From contig NZ_CP063989.1 of the NCBI RefSeq assembly GCF_014595995.2, forward strand, positions 372,001 to 436,000: DNA of 64,000 nucleotides, given 5' to 3'. This DNA is from Actinomyces respiraculi. Its GTDB lineage: Bacteria; Actinomycetota; Actinomycetes; Actinomycetales; Actinomycetaceae. Both the position numbers and the translations under genes were made by a program. The notes below the pieces were generated by a model. The model was not told where the DNA came from, ran no database searches, and saw nothing but the letters and a program-made list of their open reading frames with translations. Of the stretch, positions 53,901 to 62,303 are shown in pieces (within the stretch, counting starts at the first letter, position 1; the number at the start of each line of letters is the position of its first letter).

Positions 53901-54114
53901 CTCCGGCGAGCACTCCGGATACCGACCTGTGCGCACCGAGACCTCCACCGCCGCGGGCTGCGAGCCCTACTCCGGTGGCGAGCCCGGCTTTGACATCACC
54001 GTCACCCGCTCGCGCAAGGCTCCCGACGGCACGGGGCCCGCCGACGACGTGCTCACCACCTCCTACGCTGCCGACAACGCCCTGCGCTGCGTCGCCCCGC
54101 ACGCCCCCGCCTGA
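50968..54114 (+). CDS. VanW family protein with a long acidic repeat region
   Basis: The 1048-residue protein from the ATG at 50968 has three parts. Residues about 1-470 are extremely acidic, low-complexity Glu/Asp/Ala/Pro/Thr repeats around the words VTPVSEEV, ADET and EDSTPAEEE. One membrane segment (about 478-500, ALLGLGVGALILILWGSAAA) follows. The extracytoplasmic half has strands typical of the YoaR-like putative peptidoglycan-binding domain and ends in the VanW domain: NGTVVLPGQTFSLTEALGP, GGGLSQVATTVFNAGFEAG and HPHSVWFTRYPAGREAT. VanW proteins are cell-envelope associated with unknown activity. No signal peptide is seen, so the acidic part should be cytoplasmic. Confidence 0.85.
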   Translation: MDSIPTADDAPAEDSTPAEEETAPAADETVEVTPVSEEVAGDDASAEESTPSEEVAEEETAPDEAVALVEDSTPAADETVEVTPVSEEVADGDAPVEDPAPAQDETSLVPEEVADDNAPTEDSTPAEEETSIVPEEVADDNAPTEDSTPAEEETSIVPEEVADDNAPTEDSTPAEEETAPAADETVEVTPVSEEVAVNDAPSKELAEQPDPAVDETIVVPEASTLREEVADGDAPSEEVAEETVPIADETADLTLASEEVPEQTVPTADLTPVSEEVAVNDAPVEDPAPAQDETSIVPEEVADGDVPSEEAAEEETVPAADETADLTPVSEDAADDAAPVEDPAPAVDETADLTPVSEEVADDDAPAKESTPSEEAAEKETVPAADETADLTPVSEEVPEQTVPTADLTPVSEEVADGGAPSEELAEETTPATDEAVAPVEDPTPAEDPAPAVDETVVVPDDPAPLVDSDTKPRSRWRPAALLGLGVGALILILWGSAAAATTQHVFGGSTVSGVAVGGMSASQAEQVLTETIEAQLAETVTLAVPGDDGAPIATDTLVPAESGVSLDAAASIDTLTSFTLNPITIVDRLTGAQTQAVTTVDPQALTAALNARITTLSQGTVDAAVTLDGTTPVLTPAVAGSGVDVASSVQILSRDWPLGQETVTLVAGRTEPTVTDADAQALIDNVLTPLLASDVTVSAVGTQAASTAQADAVLTPAEIAATASVVNHNGTLSVHLDPAGLREAVLEDMGTGVETAPVDATFTIEGSASGTPVFVPGTTGLSIDGEALADAVLATTNGTRTLTLPVTTTEPEHNEAEAQWGVTEIIGEYATPFFYDPQRTQNLIAGAAAINGTVVLPGQTFSLTEALGPVDYEHGFASAGVYVNGVHSDSLGGGLSQVATTVFNAGFEAGMDDVEHHPHSVWFTRYPAGREATLWTGVLDVKWTNSTPYAVLVQAWVSDDYVHVRLWSTHYYDVSIVSGEHSGYRPVRTETSTAAGCEPYSGGEPGFDITVTRSRKAPDGTGPADDVLTTSYAADNALRCVAPHAPA
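51307..51501. repeat. 72-bp perfect in-frame repeats in the VanW acidic region
   Basis: Units beginning GCCGACGACAACGCTCCG at 51307, 51379 and 51451 are near-identical over 72 bases (24 codons); the third matches for 51. They encode ADDNAPTEDSTPAEEETSIV and lie within a longer degenerate series. One G/A difference (GAGGTG/GAGGTA) is visible. The array is a candidate for copy-number variation that keeps the frame. Confidence 0.85.
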
Positions 54115-54132
54115 GCCCAGGCCCCTGCCTGA

Positions 54133-54164
54133 GCCGGTGGCGGCCGCGTGCCCACCGCCACGGC
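54133..54164 (+). terminator. Probable hairpin terminator after the VanW gene
   Basis: GCCGGTGGCGG (54133-54143) pairs with CCGCCACGGC (54155-54164) with one bulged G around an 11-base loop. It begins 18 bases after the VanW stop and lies well before the ferredoxin start at 54255. No T-tract. Confidence 0.4.
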
Positions 54165-54254
54165 CCGGCGGCCTTGGGGCCGCTCGCGCTTCGGCACATA
54201 CTTGCGGCAGACCCACCGCCCGACGGTGACCGGCCCGAGGAATGAGGAGAGCGC

Positions 54255-54602
54255 ATGACCTACGTGATTGCCCAGCCCTGCGTCGACGTCAAGGACAGGG
54301 CCTGTGTTGACGAGTGCCCCGTCGACTGCATCTACGAGGGCGAACGCACCCTCTACATCAACGCGGACGAGTGCGTCGACTGCGGTGCCTGCGAGCCCGT
54401 GTGCCCCACCGAGGCGATCTTCTACGAGGACGACGTCCCCGATGAGTGGGCCGACTACACGCGAGCCAACATCGACTTCTTCGAGCTCAAGGGCCTGGGC
54501 GCACCCGGTGGCGCCCAGCGCGTGGGCGCCCTCGACTACGACGACCCCATGATCGCGGCCCTGCCCCCGCAGAACGAGGAGTGGAAGGCCGCCAACGCCT
54601 AA
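54255..54602 (+). CDS. fdxA: Seven-iron ferredoxin
   Basis: The 115-residue protein starts at an ATG behind AGGAGA. Two cluster-binding blocks are visible: Cys9, 17, 21 and 25 ([15 protein letters not shown]) for the [3Fe-4S]/[4Fe-4S] N-terminal pair, and Cys40, 43, 46 and 50 ([12 protein letters not shown]). The rest, from [20 protein letters not shown], is the C-terminal part typical of actinobacterial FdxA. It shuttles electrons to oxidoreductases such as P450s. In mycobacteria the homologue adjoins the dapC-like aminotransferase gene; here a 1.4-kb cassette intervenes. Confidence 0.93.
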   Translation: MTYVIAQPCVDVKDRACVDECPVDCIYEGERTLYINADECVDCGACEPVCPTEAIFYEDDVPDEWADYTRANIDFFELKGLGAPGGAQRVGALDYDDPMIAALPPQNEEWKAANA

Positions 54603-54603
54603 C

Positions 54604-54688
54604 CCCCACCCCCCTCTCTCCCCGCCCCCTCCCCGCGAGAACTGGTGTTGTTCCCGACCAGAACTGGTGTTGTTCCCGACCAGAACTG
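54604..54688. repeat. Left inverted repeat arm and 22-bp repeat array of the cassette
   Basis: The C-rich 46-bp arm (54604-54649) leads into two identical 22-base units (54638-54659 and 54660-54681, AGAACTGGTGTTGTTCCCG plus ACC) and a partial third (AGAACTG, 54682-54688). Orientation is opposite to the right-hand array. The array sits between the fdxA stop and the cassette gene and may contain that gene's promoter and operator. Confidence 0.85.
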
Positions 54689-54822
54689 CGTCCCCCTCAT
54701 CAGGATGGCGTACGACCGGGGAGGTGGAGCCGGGCTCCACAAGGTGCTGTTCTCACCGGGTCCCGCGGCGCTCCTGTGGATTCTCGCTAGTGGCGGCCCC
54801 GGCATCGCTCATGCTGGAAGGC

Positions 54823-55905
54823 ATGAGAACTGCAGGACAACTCCGACGGCGAGCTGACGACGGCGATCTCGCGATCGAGGGCGGGCTCCTCGACGGGCAC
54901 CTTGTTCGCGTCAAACGGAACGTCTACGTCGACGCGCCCGCCTCGCCGGGCACCTGGCTCGCCCGAGCCTCCCAGCACGACGCACTCGTCGAGGCGGTCC
55001 GCCGCGACGGGGACGACGGCGTCGTCGCGCTGGAGAGCGCTGTCATGCTTCACGGTGGCCGCGTGTGGGAGACCACGTCCTCCTTGCACCTCGTCGTCGG
55101 CTATCACTCCGAGGGCCTTCGCGCGGTGCACTTCTCAGAACACATCAGGGACCTGGGGCCAGCGGCGCGACGACGAGCGCTTCGCTCTCGCCCCGTCATC
55201 AGGCACTGCTGGCCGGTCGACGACGACGACGTCGTCATCATCGACGGCCTGAGAGTGACCAGCCTCGCACGGACAATGGAGGACTGCGCCCGATTCCTCC
55301 CGGCGGACGCCGCGATGGTCGCCGTCGACTCACTCCTCGCAATCGGAAGCGGGGCGTGCGCGCCGGGGGAGAGGGACGGGGCCGGTCGTCCCTGGGACCG
55401 GGCCGAGGAGATCAACACCGCCGCGAACGTACTGCGGGCAGAGGTCGCCCAGCGGCTCAAGGACCGACCACGTCAGAGAGGAGTCCGGCGGGCGCGGGCG
55501 GTGATCGCCGCGGGATCACCCTGGAGCCAGTCGGCGTACGAAACCGAGCTGCGCCGCCTGTGCCTCGTCAACGGTGTCGTGCCGCCGATGCCGCAGATGC
55601 CCGTTCGCACGCCGTGGGCGACGTACTTCATCGATCTCGGATGGTGGGGCTTGAGGAAGGGCGCTGAGGTTGACGGCGACGTCAAGCTTGAGGGGGACCC
55701 TGAGGCCGAGCTGGAGCGGCGTGCGGCGCGGGACCTCGATGTGCACGACATGGGTATCGACCTCGCGCACTTCACGACGGAGGACGTGCGCGACCCGGCG
55801 CGTGTGATGGAGAAGCTGGGAGTGCTGCTGCCGCCGTCGGCTTTCACGGCGGTTCCTGCGGAGAGCCTGCGTACTCCTTGGGAGCGGAGGAGTGTCGAGT
55901 GGTGA
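54823..55905 (+). CDS. AbiEi/DUF559-like protein (predicted DNA-binding N terminus, nuclease-like C terminus)
   Basis: About 360 residues from the ATG at 54823, with GGAAGG very close; ATG 54811 is an alternative. The N-terminal part (MRTAGQLRRRADDGDLAIEG to HLVRVKRNVYVD) is the winged-helix start seen in AbiEi-type antitoxins, and ALESAVMLHGGRVWETTSSL and LRVTSLARTMEDCARFLPAD follow. The C-terminal third has a Vsr/DUF559-like pattern: SQSAYETELRRLC, WATYFIDLGWWGLRKGAEVD, and HFTTEDVRDP. AbiEi antitoxins bind repeats in their own promoters, so the flanking arrays may be its sites. No AbiEii toxin is adjacent. Confidence 0.65.
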   Translation: MRTAGQLRRRADDGDLAIEGGLLDGHLVRVKRNVYVDAPASPGTWLARASQHDALVEAVRRDGDDGVVALESAVMLHGGRVWETTSSLHLVVGYHSEGLRAVHFSEHIRDLGPAARRRALRSRPVIRHCWPVDDDDVVIIDGLRVTSLARTMEDCARFLPADAAMVAVDSLLAIGSGACAPGERDGAGRPWDRAEEINTAANVLRAEVAQRLKDRPRQRGVRRARAVIAAGSPWSQSAYETELRRLCLVNGVVPPMPQMPVRTPWATYFIDLGWWGLRKGAEVDGDVKLEGDPEAELERRAARDLDVHDMGIDLAHFTTEDVRDPARVMEKLGVLLPPSAFTAVPAESLRTPWERRSVEW

Positions 55906-56015
55906 CACCAGTTCTCGTGCGGAATGACACCAGTTCTCGTGGGGGATAACACCAGTTCTCGCGAGCGATAACACCAGTTCTCGCGGGGAGGGGGCGGGGA
56001 GAGAGGGGGGTGGGG
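55905..56015. repeat. Right 22-bp repeat array and inverted repeat arm of the cassette
   Basis: Four 22-base units start at 55905, 55927, 55949 and 55971, each with ACACCAGTTCTCG followed by a variable G-rich tail (TGCGGAATG, TGGGGGATA, CGAGCGATA, CGGGGAGGG). The first shares its first base with the stop codon of the cassette gene. The last runs into the G-rich half of the 46-bp inverted repeat (55970-56015), which is just upstream of dapC. Confidence 0.88.
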
Positions 56016-56021
56016 ACGGGG
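55984..56021 (+). other. G-quadruplex-prone G-tract cluster in the dapC leader
   Basis: Successive runs GGGG, GGGGG, GGGG, GGGGGG, GGGG and GGGG separated by 1-5 bases fill 55984-56021, ending 20 bases before the dapC start. Such spacing satisfies the usual quadruplex rule. The mirror C-tract lies just after fdxA, as the outer part of the 46-bp inverted repeat. Effects on transcription or translation are not known. Confidence 0.6.
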
Positions 56022-56041
56022 CGGTGGGACACAATCAGGCC

Positions 56042-57232
56042 ATGACCTCCACGAACCCCGCGCTGCCCAGGCCGACGGCCCTGCCCGACTTCCCGTGGGA
56101 CTCGCTCACGCCCTACCGCCGACGCGCCGCCGAGCACCCCGATGGCACCGTCGACCTGTCCATCGGCACCCCCGTCGACCCCACCCCCGAGATCGCCCGC
56201 CGGGCACTGGCCGCCGCCTCCGACGCACCCGGCTACCCGGTCGTCGTCGGCACCCCGGCCCTGCGGGAGGCGGCCATCGAGTGGTTCGCCCGCCGTCGCG
56301 GCGTCACGGGACTCGTCCCGGCCAAGGTCATCCCCACCATCGGCTCCAAGGAGGCCGTCGCCCTCCTGCCCGGCCACCTGGGTGTGCGCCCCGGCGACCT
56401 CGTCCTGCACCCCCGGGCCGCCTACCCCACCTACGACGTCGGCGCCCGGCTCGCCGGAGCCACCCCCGTGCCGGTCGACGTCGAGACCGACCCCGCCACC
56501 TGGCAGCTGCCCGACGGCGAGGTGGTCATGGTCTGGCTCAACAGCCCCGGCAACCCCGACGGCCACGTCCTCGGCGTCGAGCAGCTGGCCCGCATCGTCG
56601 CCTGGGCGCGTGCGCGCGGCGCCGTCGTCGTCAGCGACGAGTGCTACGCCGAGCTCGCCTGGGCCGAGCCCTGGGCCACCCGGGGCGTGCCCAGCCTCCT
56701 CGACGCGCGCGTGAGTGGCACCCTGCCCGACGGCGCCCCCGACCTCACGGGCCTCATCGCCCTGTACTCCCTGTCCAAGCAGTCCAACCTCGCCGGCTAC
56801 CGCGCCGGCCTCATGGCCGGGGACGCGCGCCTGCTCGCTGCCGTCACCGAGGTGCGCAAGCACTCGGGCCTCATGGTGCCCGCCCCCGTCATGGCCGCCA
56901 TGACCGCCGTCCTGGCCGACGACGCCCACGTGGACGCCCAGCGCGAGACCTACCGGCGCCGCCGCGCCATGCTGCTTGAGGCCACCCGCGCTGCGGGCCT
57001 GGTCAACGACGAGGACTCGGTTGCGGGCCTGTACCTGTGGCTGCGCGGCCCCGAGCGCATGAGCGCCTTCGACCTCGTGGGGGCCTTCGCCGAGCTGGGG
57101 ATCGTCGTCGCCCCGGGTGACTTCTACGGCGAGGCCGGGGCCGGGCGCGTGCGCGTGAGCCTGACCGAGACCGACGAGCGTGTCGAAGCGGCCTGCCGAC
57201 GCCTGGCCGACACCGACCTGTTTCAGACCTGA
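56042..57232 (+). CDS. dapC: Succinyldiaminopimelate transaminase
   Basis: The 396-residue PLP enzyme of fold type I starts at the ATG at 56042. VDLSIGTPVDPTPEIARRAL, VIPTIGSKEAVALLP, NSPGNPDGHVL, SDECYAELAW and YSLSKQSNLAGYRAG (Schiff-base Lys246) are the DapC/LL-DAP aminotransferase-type motifs. It converts N-succinyl-2-amino-6-ketopimelate to N-succinyl-diaminopimelate in the succinylase branch of lysine and diaminopimelate synthesis. dapD lies 6 kb away on the other strand. Its ribosome site is obscured by a very G-rich leader left by the cassette's inverted repeat. Confidence 0.88.
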   Translation: MTSTNPALPRPTALPDFPWDSLTPYRRRAAEHPDGTVDLSIGTPVDPTPEIARRALAAASDAPGYPVVVGTPALREAAIEWFARRRGVTGLVPAKVIPTIGSKEAVALLPGHLGVRPGDLVLHPRAAYPTYDVGARLAGATPVPVDVETDPATWQLPDGEVVMVWLNSPGNPDGHVLGVEQLARIVAWARARGAVVVSDECYAELAWAEPWATRGVPSLLDARVSGTLPDGAPDLTGLIALYSLSKQSNLAGYRAGLMAGDARLLAAVTEVRKHSGLMVPAPVMAAMTAVLADDAHVDAQRETYRRRRAMLLEATRAAGLVNDEDSVAGLYLWLRGPERMSAFDLVGAFAELGIVVAPGDFYGEAGAGRVRVSLTETDERVEAACRRLADTDLFQT

Positions 57233-57323
57233 ACCACTGAACTCCGGCACTGAGACACTCAAGCGCCGCTTGTGCCGCTACAGTGGCAGACGGCTCAGTC
57301 TCCCGATCTCACCCGGAGGAAGC

Positions 57324-58703
<1,380 letters not shown>

Positions 58704-58722
58704 CTGGCTTAGTCTGACGGGC

Positions 58723-59478
58723 TCAGTCGTCGCGTCGTCCCCCGACGGCGGCCGCGCGCAGCACCTCACGGTTGACGCGTGCGATCGCCTCCAAGGGGAT
58801 GCCCGCCGGGCAGGTCGGCACGCACTCGCCGTACAGGGAGCACGGGCCGAAGGCGTCGTCGAGCACGCGGCTCATCTTGCGTGCCCGCCTGGCGCGCTCG
58901 CCGGAGGCGGCCGGGATGAGGGACAGGTGCGCAAGCTTCGCGCCGGCGAACAGCATGGCGGAGCCGTTCGGGCAGGCGGCCACGCAGGCCCCGCAGCCGA
59001 TGCAGGCGGCGAAGTCGAGAGCCCTTTCCGCACGCGCGCGGGGCTGGAGCACGCTGTCGGCGTCCGGGGCGGTACCCGGGGCGACGTCCACCGTCCCGCC
59101 CGCCCGGATGAGCTCATCGAGCGCCGAGCGGTCGACGACGAGGTCGCGGATGACGGGGAAGGCGCCGGCGCGCAGCGGCTCCAGGCGCAGGTGAGTGACG
59201 CCGGGGAAGGCGCGCAGGTGCTGGCGGCAGGCGGGCGTGCGGTCCGAGGGGCCGTGCGGGCGGCCGTTGACGAGGAAGCCGCACATGCCGCACACGCCCT
59301 CGCGGCAATCGGACTCGAAGACCACCGGCTCGCGGCCCTCCTCGACCAGCGCGTCGTTGAGCCGGTCGAGCAGCTCGAGCAGGCTCATCTCCGCGGTGGC
59401 GTCATCAACCGTGTAGGACTCGAAGTGGCCCGGTGCGCGTGGCCCGTCCTGGCGCCAGATCTCCAGCTCGACCCTCAT
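58723..59478 (-). CDS. sdhB: Succinate dehydrogenase iron-sulfur subunit
   Basis: The 251-residue protein from the ATG at 59478 (after GAGGAGC) has the [2Fe-2S] motif CREGVCGMCG followed by a distant Cys (TPACRQH). Two further blocks, CIGCGACVAACPNGSA and CSLYGECVPTCPAGIP, hold the [4Fe-4S] and [3Fe-4S] clusters. It passes electrons from SdhA to quinone through SdhC. It is last in sdhCAB and overlaps sdhA by 4 bases. The gene converges on gltA. Confidence 0.95.
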   Translation of the reverse strand: MRVELEIWRQDGPRAPGHFESYTVDDATAEMSLLELLDRLNDALVEEGREPVVFESDCREGVCGMCGFLVNGRPHGPSDRTPACRQHLRAFPGVTHLRLEPLRAGAFPVIRDLVVDRSALDELIRAGGTVDVAPGTAPDADSVLQPRARAERALDFAACIGCGACVAACPNGSAMLFAGAKLAHLSLIPAASGERARRARKMSRVLDDAFGPCSLYGECVPTCPAGIPLEAIARVNREVLRAAAVGGRRDD

Positions 59479-61430
59479 TGGTAGCTCCTCACCTGCATCG
59501 GGACCACAGAGAACGCAAGCCGCTCCGAACGCCGTACGTGCCGGCCGCCGTCGGACATCTGCCAGGCGGAGACGGTGCACCAGTGCTCGTCGTCGCGACG
59601 GGCCTCACCGCTCGCCTGGTACTCCTCGCGGAAGTGGGCGCCGGCGGACTCGCGCCTATCGAGGGCGTCGAGGACCATGAGCTCGGCCAGCTCGAGGAAG
59701 TCGGCGACGCGCAGCGCCTTCTCCAGCTCCTGGTTGAGGCGCCGGTCGTGGCCCATGACGGTGACGTCGCGCCAGAACTCCTCGCGCAGAGCCCGCACCT
59801 GTGCCAGGGCGTCGATGAGGCCCTGGCGGGTGCGCGAGACCCCGCAGCCGGCGTAGAGGATCTCCCCGAGCCGACGGTGGAACCACACGGGCCGGTGCGT
59901 GCCGCGGCAGGCGAGCAGGGCGTCGATGCGCTCGCGGGCCTGCGCGGCGGCGGCCAGCGCCTCGGGCGCGCCGGGATCGAGCGGCACTGTCCCGACCAGG
60001 CCCGCCAGGAAGTCCGGCACGGCCAGGGGGAGGGTGAACCAGCCGTCCACGCAGGCGCTCAGCAGCGAGTTCGCCCCCAGGCGGTTGGCACCGTGGTAGT
60101 TGTTCGAGGCCTCGCCGCCCACGAACAGGCCGGGGATGGTGGACATGTGGTTGAAGTCGACCCACAGGCCGCCCATCGTGAAGTGGGCGCCGGGTGCGAT
60201 GCGCATGGGCACCTCGTAGGGGTCCTCGCCCGTGGCGTCGAGGTACATGGTGAAGAGGTTGCCGTAGCGCGAGGCGATGACCTCGCGCCCGACGCGCGCG
60301 ATCGCGTCGCGGAAGTCGAGGTAGACGGAGTTCTTCAGCGGTCCGACGCCGTGCCCGGCCTCGATCTGCTCACGGGCGTTGCGCGAGGCGACGTCGCGCG
60401 GCGTGAGGTTGCCGAAGGCCGGGTACTTGCGCTCGAGGTAGTAGTCGCGCTCGTCCTCGGGGATGTCGTTGGCGGGGCGCGGGTCGCCCGGCGTCAGGGG
60501 CACCCAGATACGGCCGTCGTTGCGCAGGGACTCGCTCATGAGGGTCGTCTTGGACTGCCAGTGCGAGGAGACGGGCAGGGCCGTGGGGTGGAACTGCACG
60601 AGGGAGGGGCTGGCGAAGGCGGCGCCGCGCCGGTGCGCGCGCCACGTGGCCGAGGCGTTCGAGGCCATGGCGAGGGTCGAGTAGTGGTAGACGCTGCCGT
60701 AGCCGCCGGTGGCCAGGACGACGGCGTGGGCCGTGTGGACGCTGATCTCACCGGTGAGCAGGTCGCGCACGACGATGCCCTGGGCGCGGCCGTCGGCGAC
60801 GACCAGGTCGAGCATCTCGGTGCGCGTGTGCATGTGGACGCGACCGGCGGCGATCTGCTCCTGGAGGGCCTGGGCGCAGGCGATCTCAAGCTGTTGGCCG
60901 GTCTCGCCGCGCGTGTAGTACGTGCGCGAGACCTGGACGCCGCCGAAGGAGCGGGTGGCGAGCCGCCCGCCGTACTCGCGGGCGAAGGGGGCGCCGATGG
61001 CGTCCATGTGGTCGATGACGCGCACGGACTCCTCGGCGAGGCGCACGACGTCGGCCTCACGGGCCCGGTAGTCGCCGCCCTTGATCGTGTCCTTGACGAA
61101 GCGGCGGAGGGTGTCGCCGTCGACCTGCCGGGCGCGGGCGGCGTTGATCCCGCCCTGGGCGGCGACGGAGTGGGCGCGGCGCGGGGAGTCGTGCAGGCTG
61201 AAGCACTCGACGCGGTAGCCCAGGCGCCCGAGGGTGGCCGCGGCGCCCGAGCCGGCCAGGCCCGTGCCGACGACGATGACGCTCATCTTGCGCCGGTTGG
61301 CGGGGCTGACGAGCCGGTAGTCGTCACGGCGCCGCTGCCAGGCCTGCTCCGGCGGACAGTCGGGCACGTGCGCGTCCAGGTCATCTCCGACGTCGTAAAG
61401 GCCGTCGACGGGGCCGGGGGGCGCACTCAT
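59475..61430 (-). CDS. sdhA: Succinate dehydrogenase flavoprotein subunit
   Basis: The 651-residue flavoprotein starts at the ATG at 61430, overlapping the sdhC stop. The FAD Rossmann motif is VVGTGLAGSGAAATLGRLGY, the flavin-linked His is in AHSVAAQGGINAA, and VQFHPTALP, the catalytic Arg region RNAREQI, and GGEASNNYHGANRLGANSLL follow. Its large size and SdhB/SdhC partners suggest the non-classical three-subunit type used with menaquinone by many Actinobacteria. It oxidises succinate to fumarate at the cytoplasmic face of the membrane. Confidence 0.95.
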   Translation of the reverse strand: MSAPPGPVDGLYDVGDDLDAHVPDCPPEQAWQRRRDDYRLVSPANRRKMSVIVVGTGLAGSGAAATLGRLGYRVECFSLHDSPRRAHSVAAQGGINAARARQVDGDTLRRFVKDTIKGGDYRAREADVVRLAEESVRVIDHMDAIGAPFAREYGGRLATRSFGGVQVSRTYYTRGETGQQLEIACAQALQEQIAAGRVHMHTRTEMLDLVVADGRAQGIVVRDLLTGEISVHTAHAVVLATGGYGSVYHYSTLAMASNASATWRAHRRGAAFASPSLVQFHPTALPVSSHWQSKTTLMSESLRNDGRIWVPLTPGDPRPANDIPEDERDYYLERKYPAFGNLTPRDVASRNAREQIEAGHGVGPLKNSVYLDFRDAIARVGREVIASRYGNLFTMYLDATGEDPYEVPMRIAPGAHFTMGGLWVDFNHMSTIPGLFVGGEASNNYHGANRLGANSLLSACVDGWFTLPLAVPDFLAGLVGTVPLDPGAPEALAAAAQARERIDALLACRGTHRPVWFHRRLGEILYAGCGVSRTRQGLIDALAQVRALREEFWRDVTVMGHDRRLNQELEKALRVADFLELAELMVLDALDRRESAGAHFREEYQASGEARRDDEHWCTVSAWQMSDGGRHVRRSERLAFSVVPMQVRSYQ

Positions 61431-62188
61431 GAGAGGACTCCTGTGAGAACGAGCAGCGGCAGGGCGCCGTTGGCCAGGGCGATCGCGAGGGCGAGCGCGA
61501 CGGCGATGACGGCGAGGACGGTGCGCAGGCGGCGGCCGGTGGCGCCGAGGTCGTGGGCGACGCTCCACAGCCCTTGGGCCAGGTGGAGGCCGAGGACGAG
61601 CATGATGAGCGTGTAGAAGACCGCCATACCCGGGCGCGAGAGTGAGGCGAGAAGGTTCTCGTAGGCGTGGGCGGTGACCTGCCCGCCGCTGCGCGTGGCC
61701 TCCTCGAAGGAGGCGGGGGAGACGAGCCGGCCGATGGTGAGGTCGAGCAGGTGGACGGCGACGAAGACGAGGAGGAGGACCCCGGTGACGGTCATCGAGC
61801 TCGCGCCGAGCGCCGCGGGTCTGATGCCGCGGCGGCGGAAGGCGCCCCGGGCGCGCCGGCCTCGTAGCCGCAGCAGCAGGCCGCAGGCAACGTGCAGGAG
61901 CAGGCAGACGGCGAGGACCGCGCGCAGCGCCCACAGGAGGCCCTCGTGGGGGACGAGCGGGTAGCCGACGTCGCGCAGCCAGGCCGCGTAGGCGTTGTAG
62001 GCCTCGGCGCCCTGAAAGGCCTTGAGGTTGCCGATCATGTGGATGAGGACGAAGGCGCCCATGAGGGTGCCGGTCACGGCCATGATCGGTTTGAGGACGG
62101 CGTTGGGGACCCTACGGGCACCGCGTCGGACCGGGCGGGGGGCTGGTGCGTCGCCCAGTGGGTCGTGTGGTGTGGAGGCCGGTGTCAT
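61427..62188 (-). CDS. sdhC: Succinate dehydrogenase cytochrome b subunit
   Basis: The 253-residue membrane protein starts at the ATG at 62188 behind GAGGAACG. Five predicted helices contain the heme-ligand His residues: FVLIHMIGNLKAFQG, CLLLHVACGLLLRL, FVAVHLLDLTIG and LGLHLAQGLWSVAHDLG. This single-subunit, di-heme-like anchor matches the type B SdhC that needs no SdhD. It is first in the sdhCAB operon, with a promoter-like region upstream. Confidence 0.9.
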   Translation of the reverse strand: MTPASTPHDPLGDAPAPRPVRRGARRVPNAVLKPIMAVTGTLMGAFVLIHMIGNLKAFQGAEAYNAYAAWLRDVGYPLVPHEGLLWALRAVLAVCLLLHVACGLLLRLRGRRARGAFRRRGIRPAALGASSMTVTGVLLLVFVAVHLLDLTIGRLVSPASFEEATRSGGQVTAHAYENLLASLSRPGMAVFYTLIMLVLGLHLAQGLWSVAHDLGATGRRLRTVLAVIAVALALAIALANGALPLLVLTGVLS

Positions 62189-62218
62189 GAGCGTTCCTCA
62201 GGCTCGACAGGGTCCTCC

Positions 62219-62236
62219 ACTATAACTTAGATCACA
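62219..62236 (-). promoter_or_regulatory. Predicted sdhCAB promoter -10 with a CRP/GlxR-like half site
   Basis: On the minus strand, a -10-like TATAGT (62219-62224) lies about 30 bases before the sdhC start. It is overlapped by TGTGATCTAAGTTATA (62221-62236), of which TGTGA fits one half of a CRP/GlxR-type site but the second half does not. It is a candidate only. Confidence 0.4.
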
Positions 62237-62303
62237 CATTCCTGTGGGCAGTGTGAGTTCCGTGCCGTGGTGGCCCTTCCCGGTCTCGGGGTGGTGGTCT
62301 GGC

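Larger units (their letters stand above)
54604..56015. mobile_element. Inverted-repeat-bounded cassette inserted between fdxA and dapC
   Basis: The first and last 46 bases (54604-54649 and 55970-56015) are perfect reverse complements, starting CCCCACCCCCCTCTCTCC and ending AGAACTGGTGTT on the left. Inside are arrays of 22-bp repeats on both sides and one gene (54823-55905). No transposase is present and no direct target duplication is seen next to the repeats. The cassette begins 1 base after the fdxA stop and ends 26 bases before dapC, genes that usually adjoin in Actinobacteria. Mobility or inversion is inferred. Confidence 0.6.

Noticed and set aside
55905..55992. CRISPR array next to dapC
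   Set aside because: The 22-bp units have a 13-bp core and 9-bp variable tail, too short for spacers, and a mirror array lies on the other side of the gene.
54604..56015. Ordinary insertion sequence
   Set aside because: The single gene has no DDE or HUH transposase motifs and no direct target duplication is visible outside the inverted repeats.
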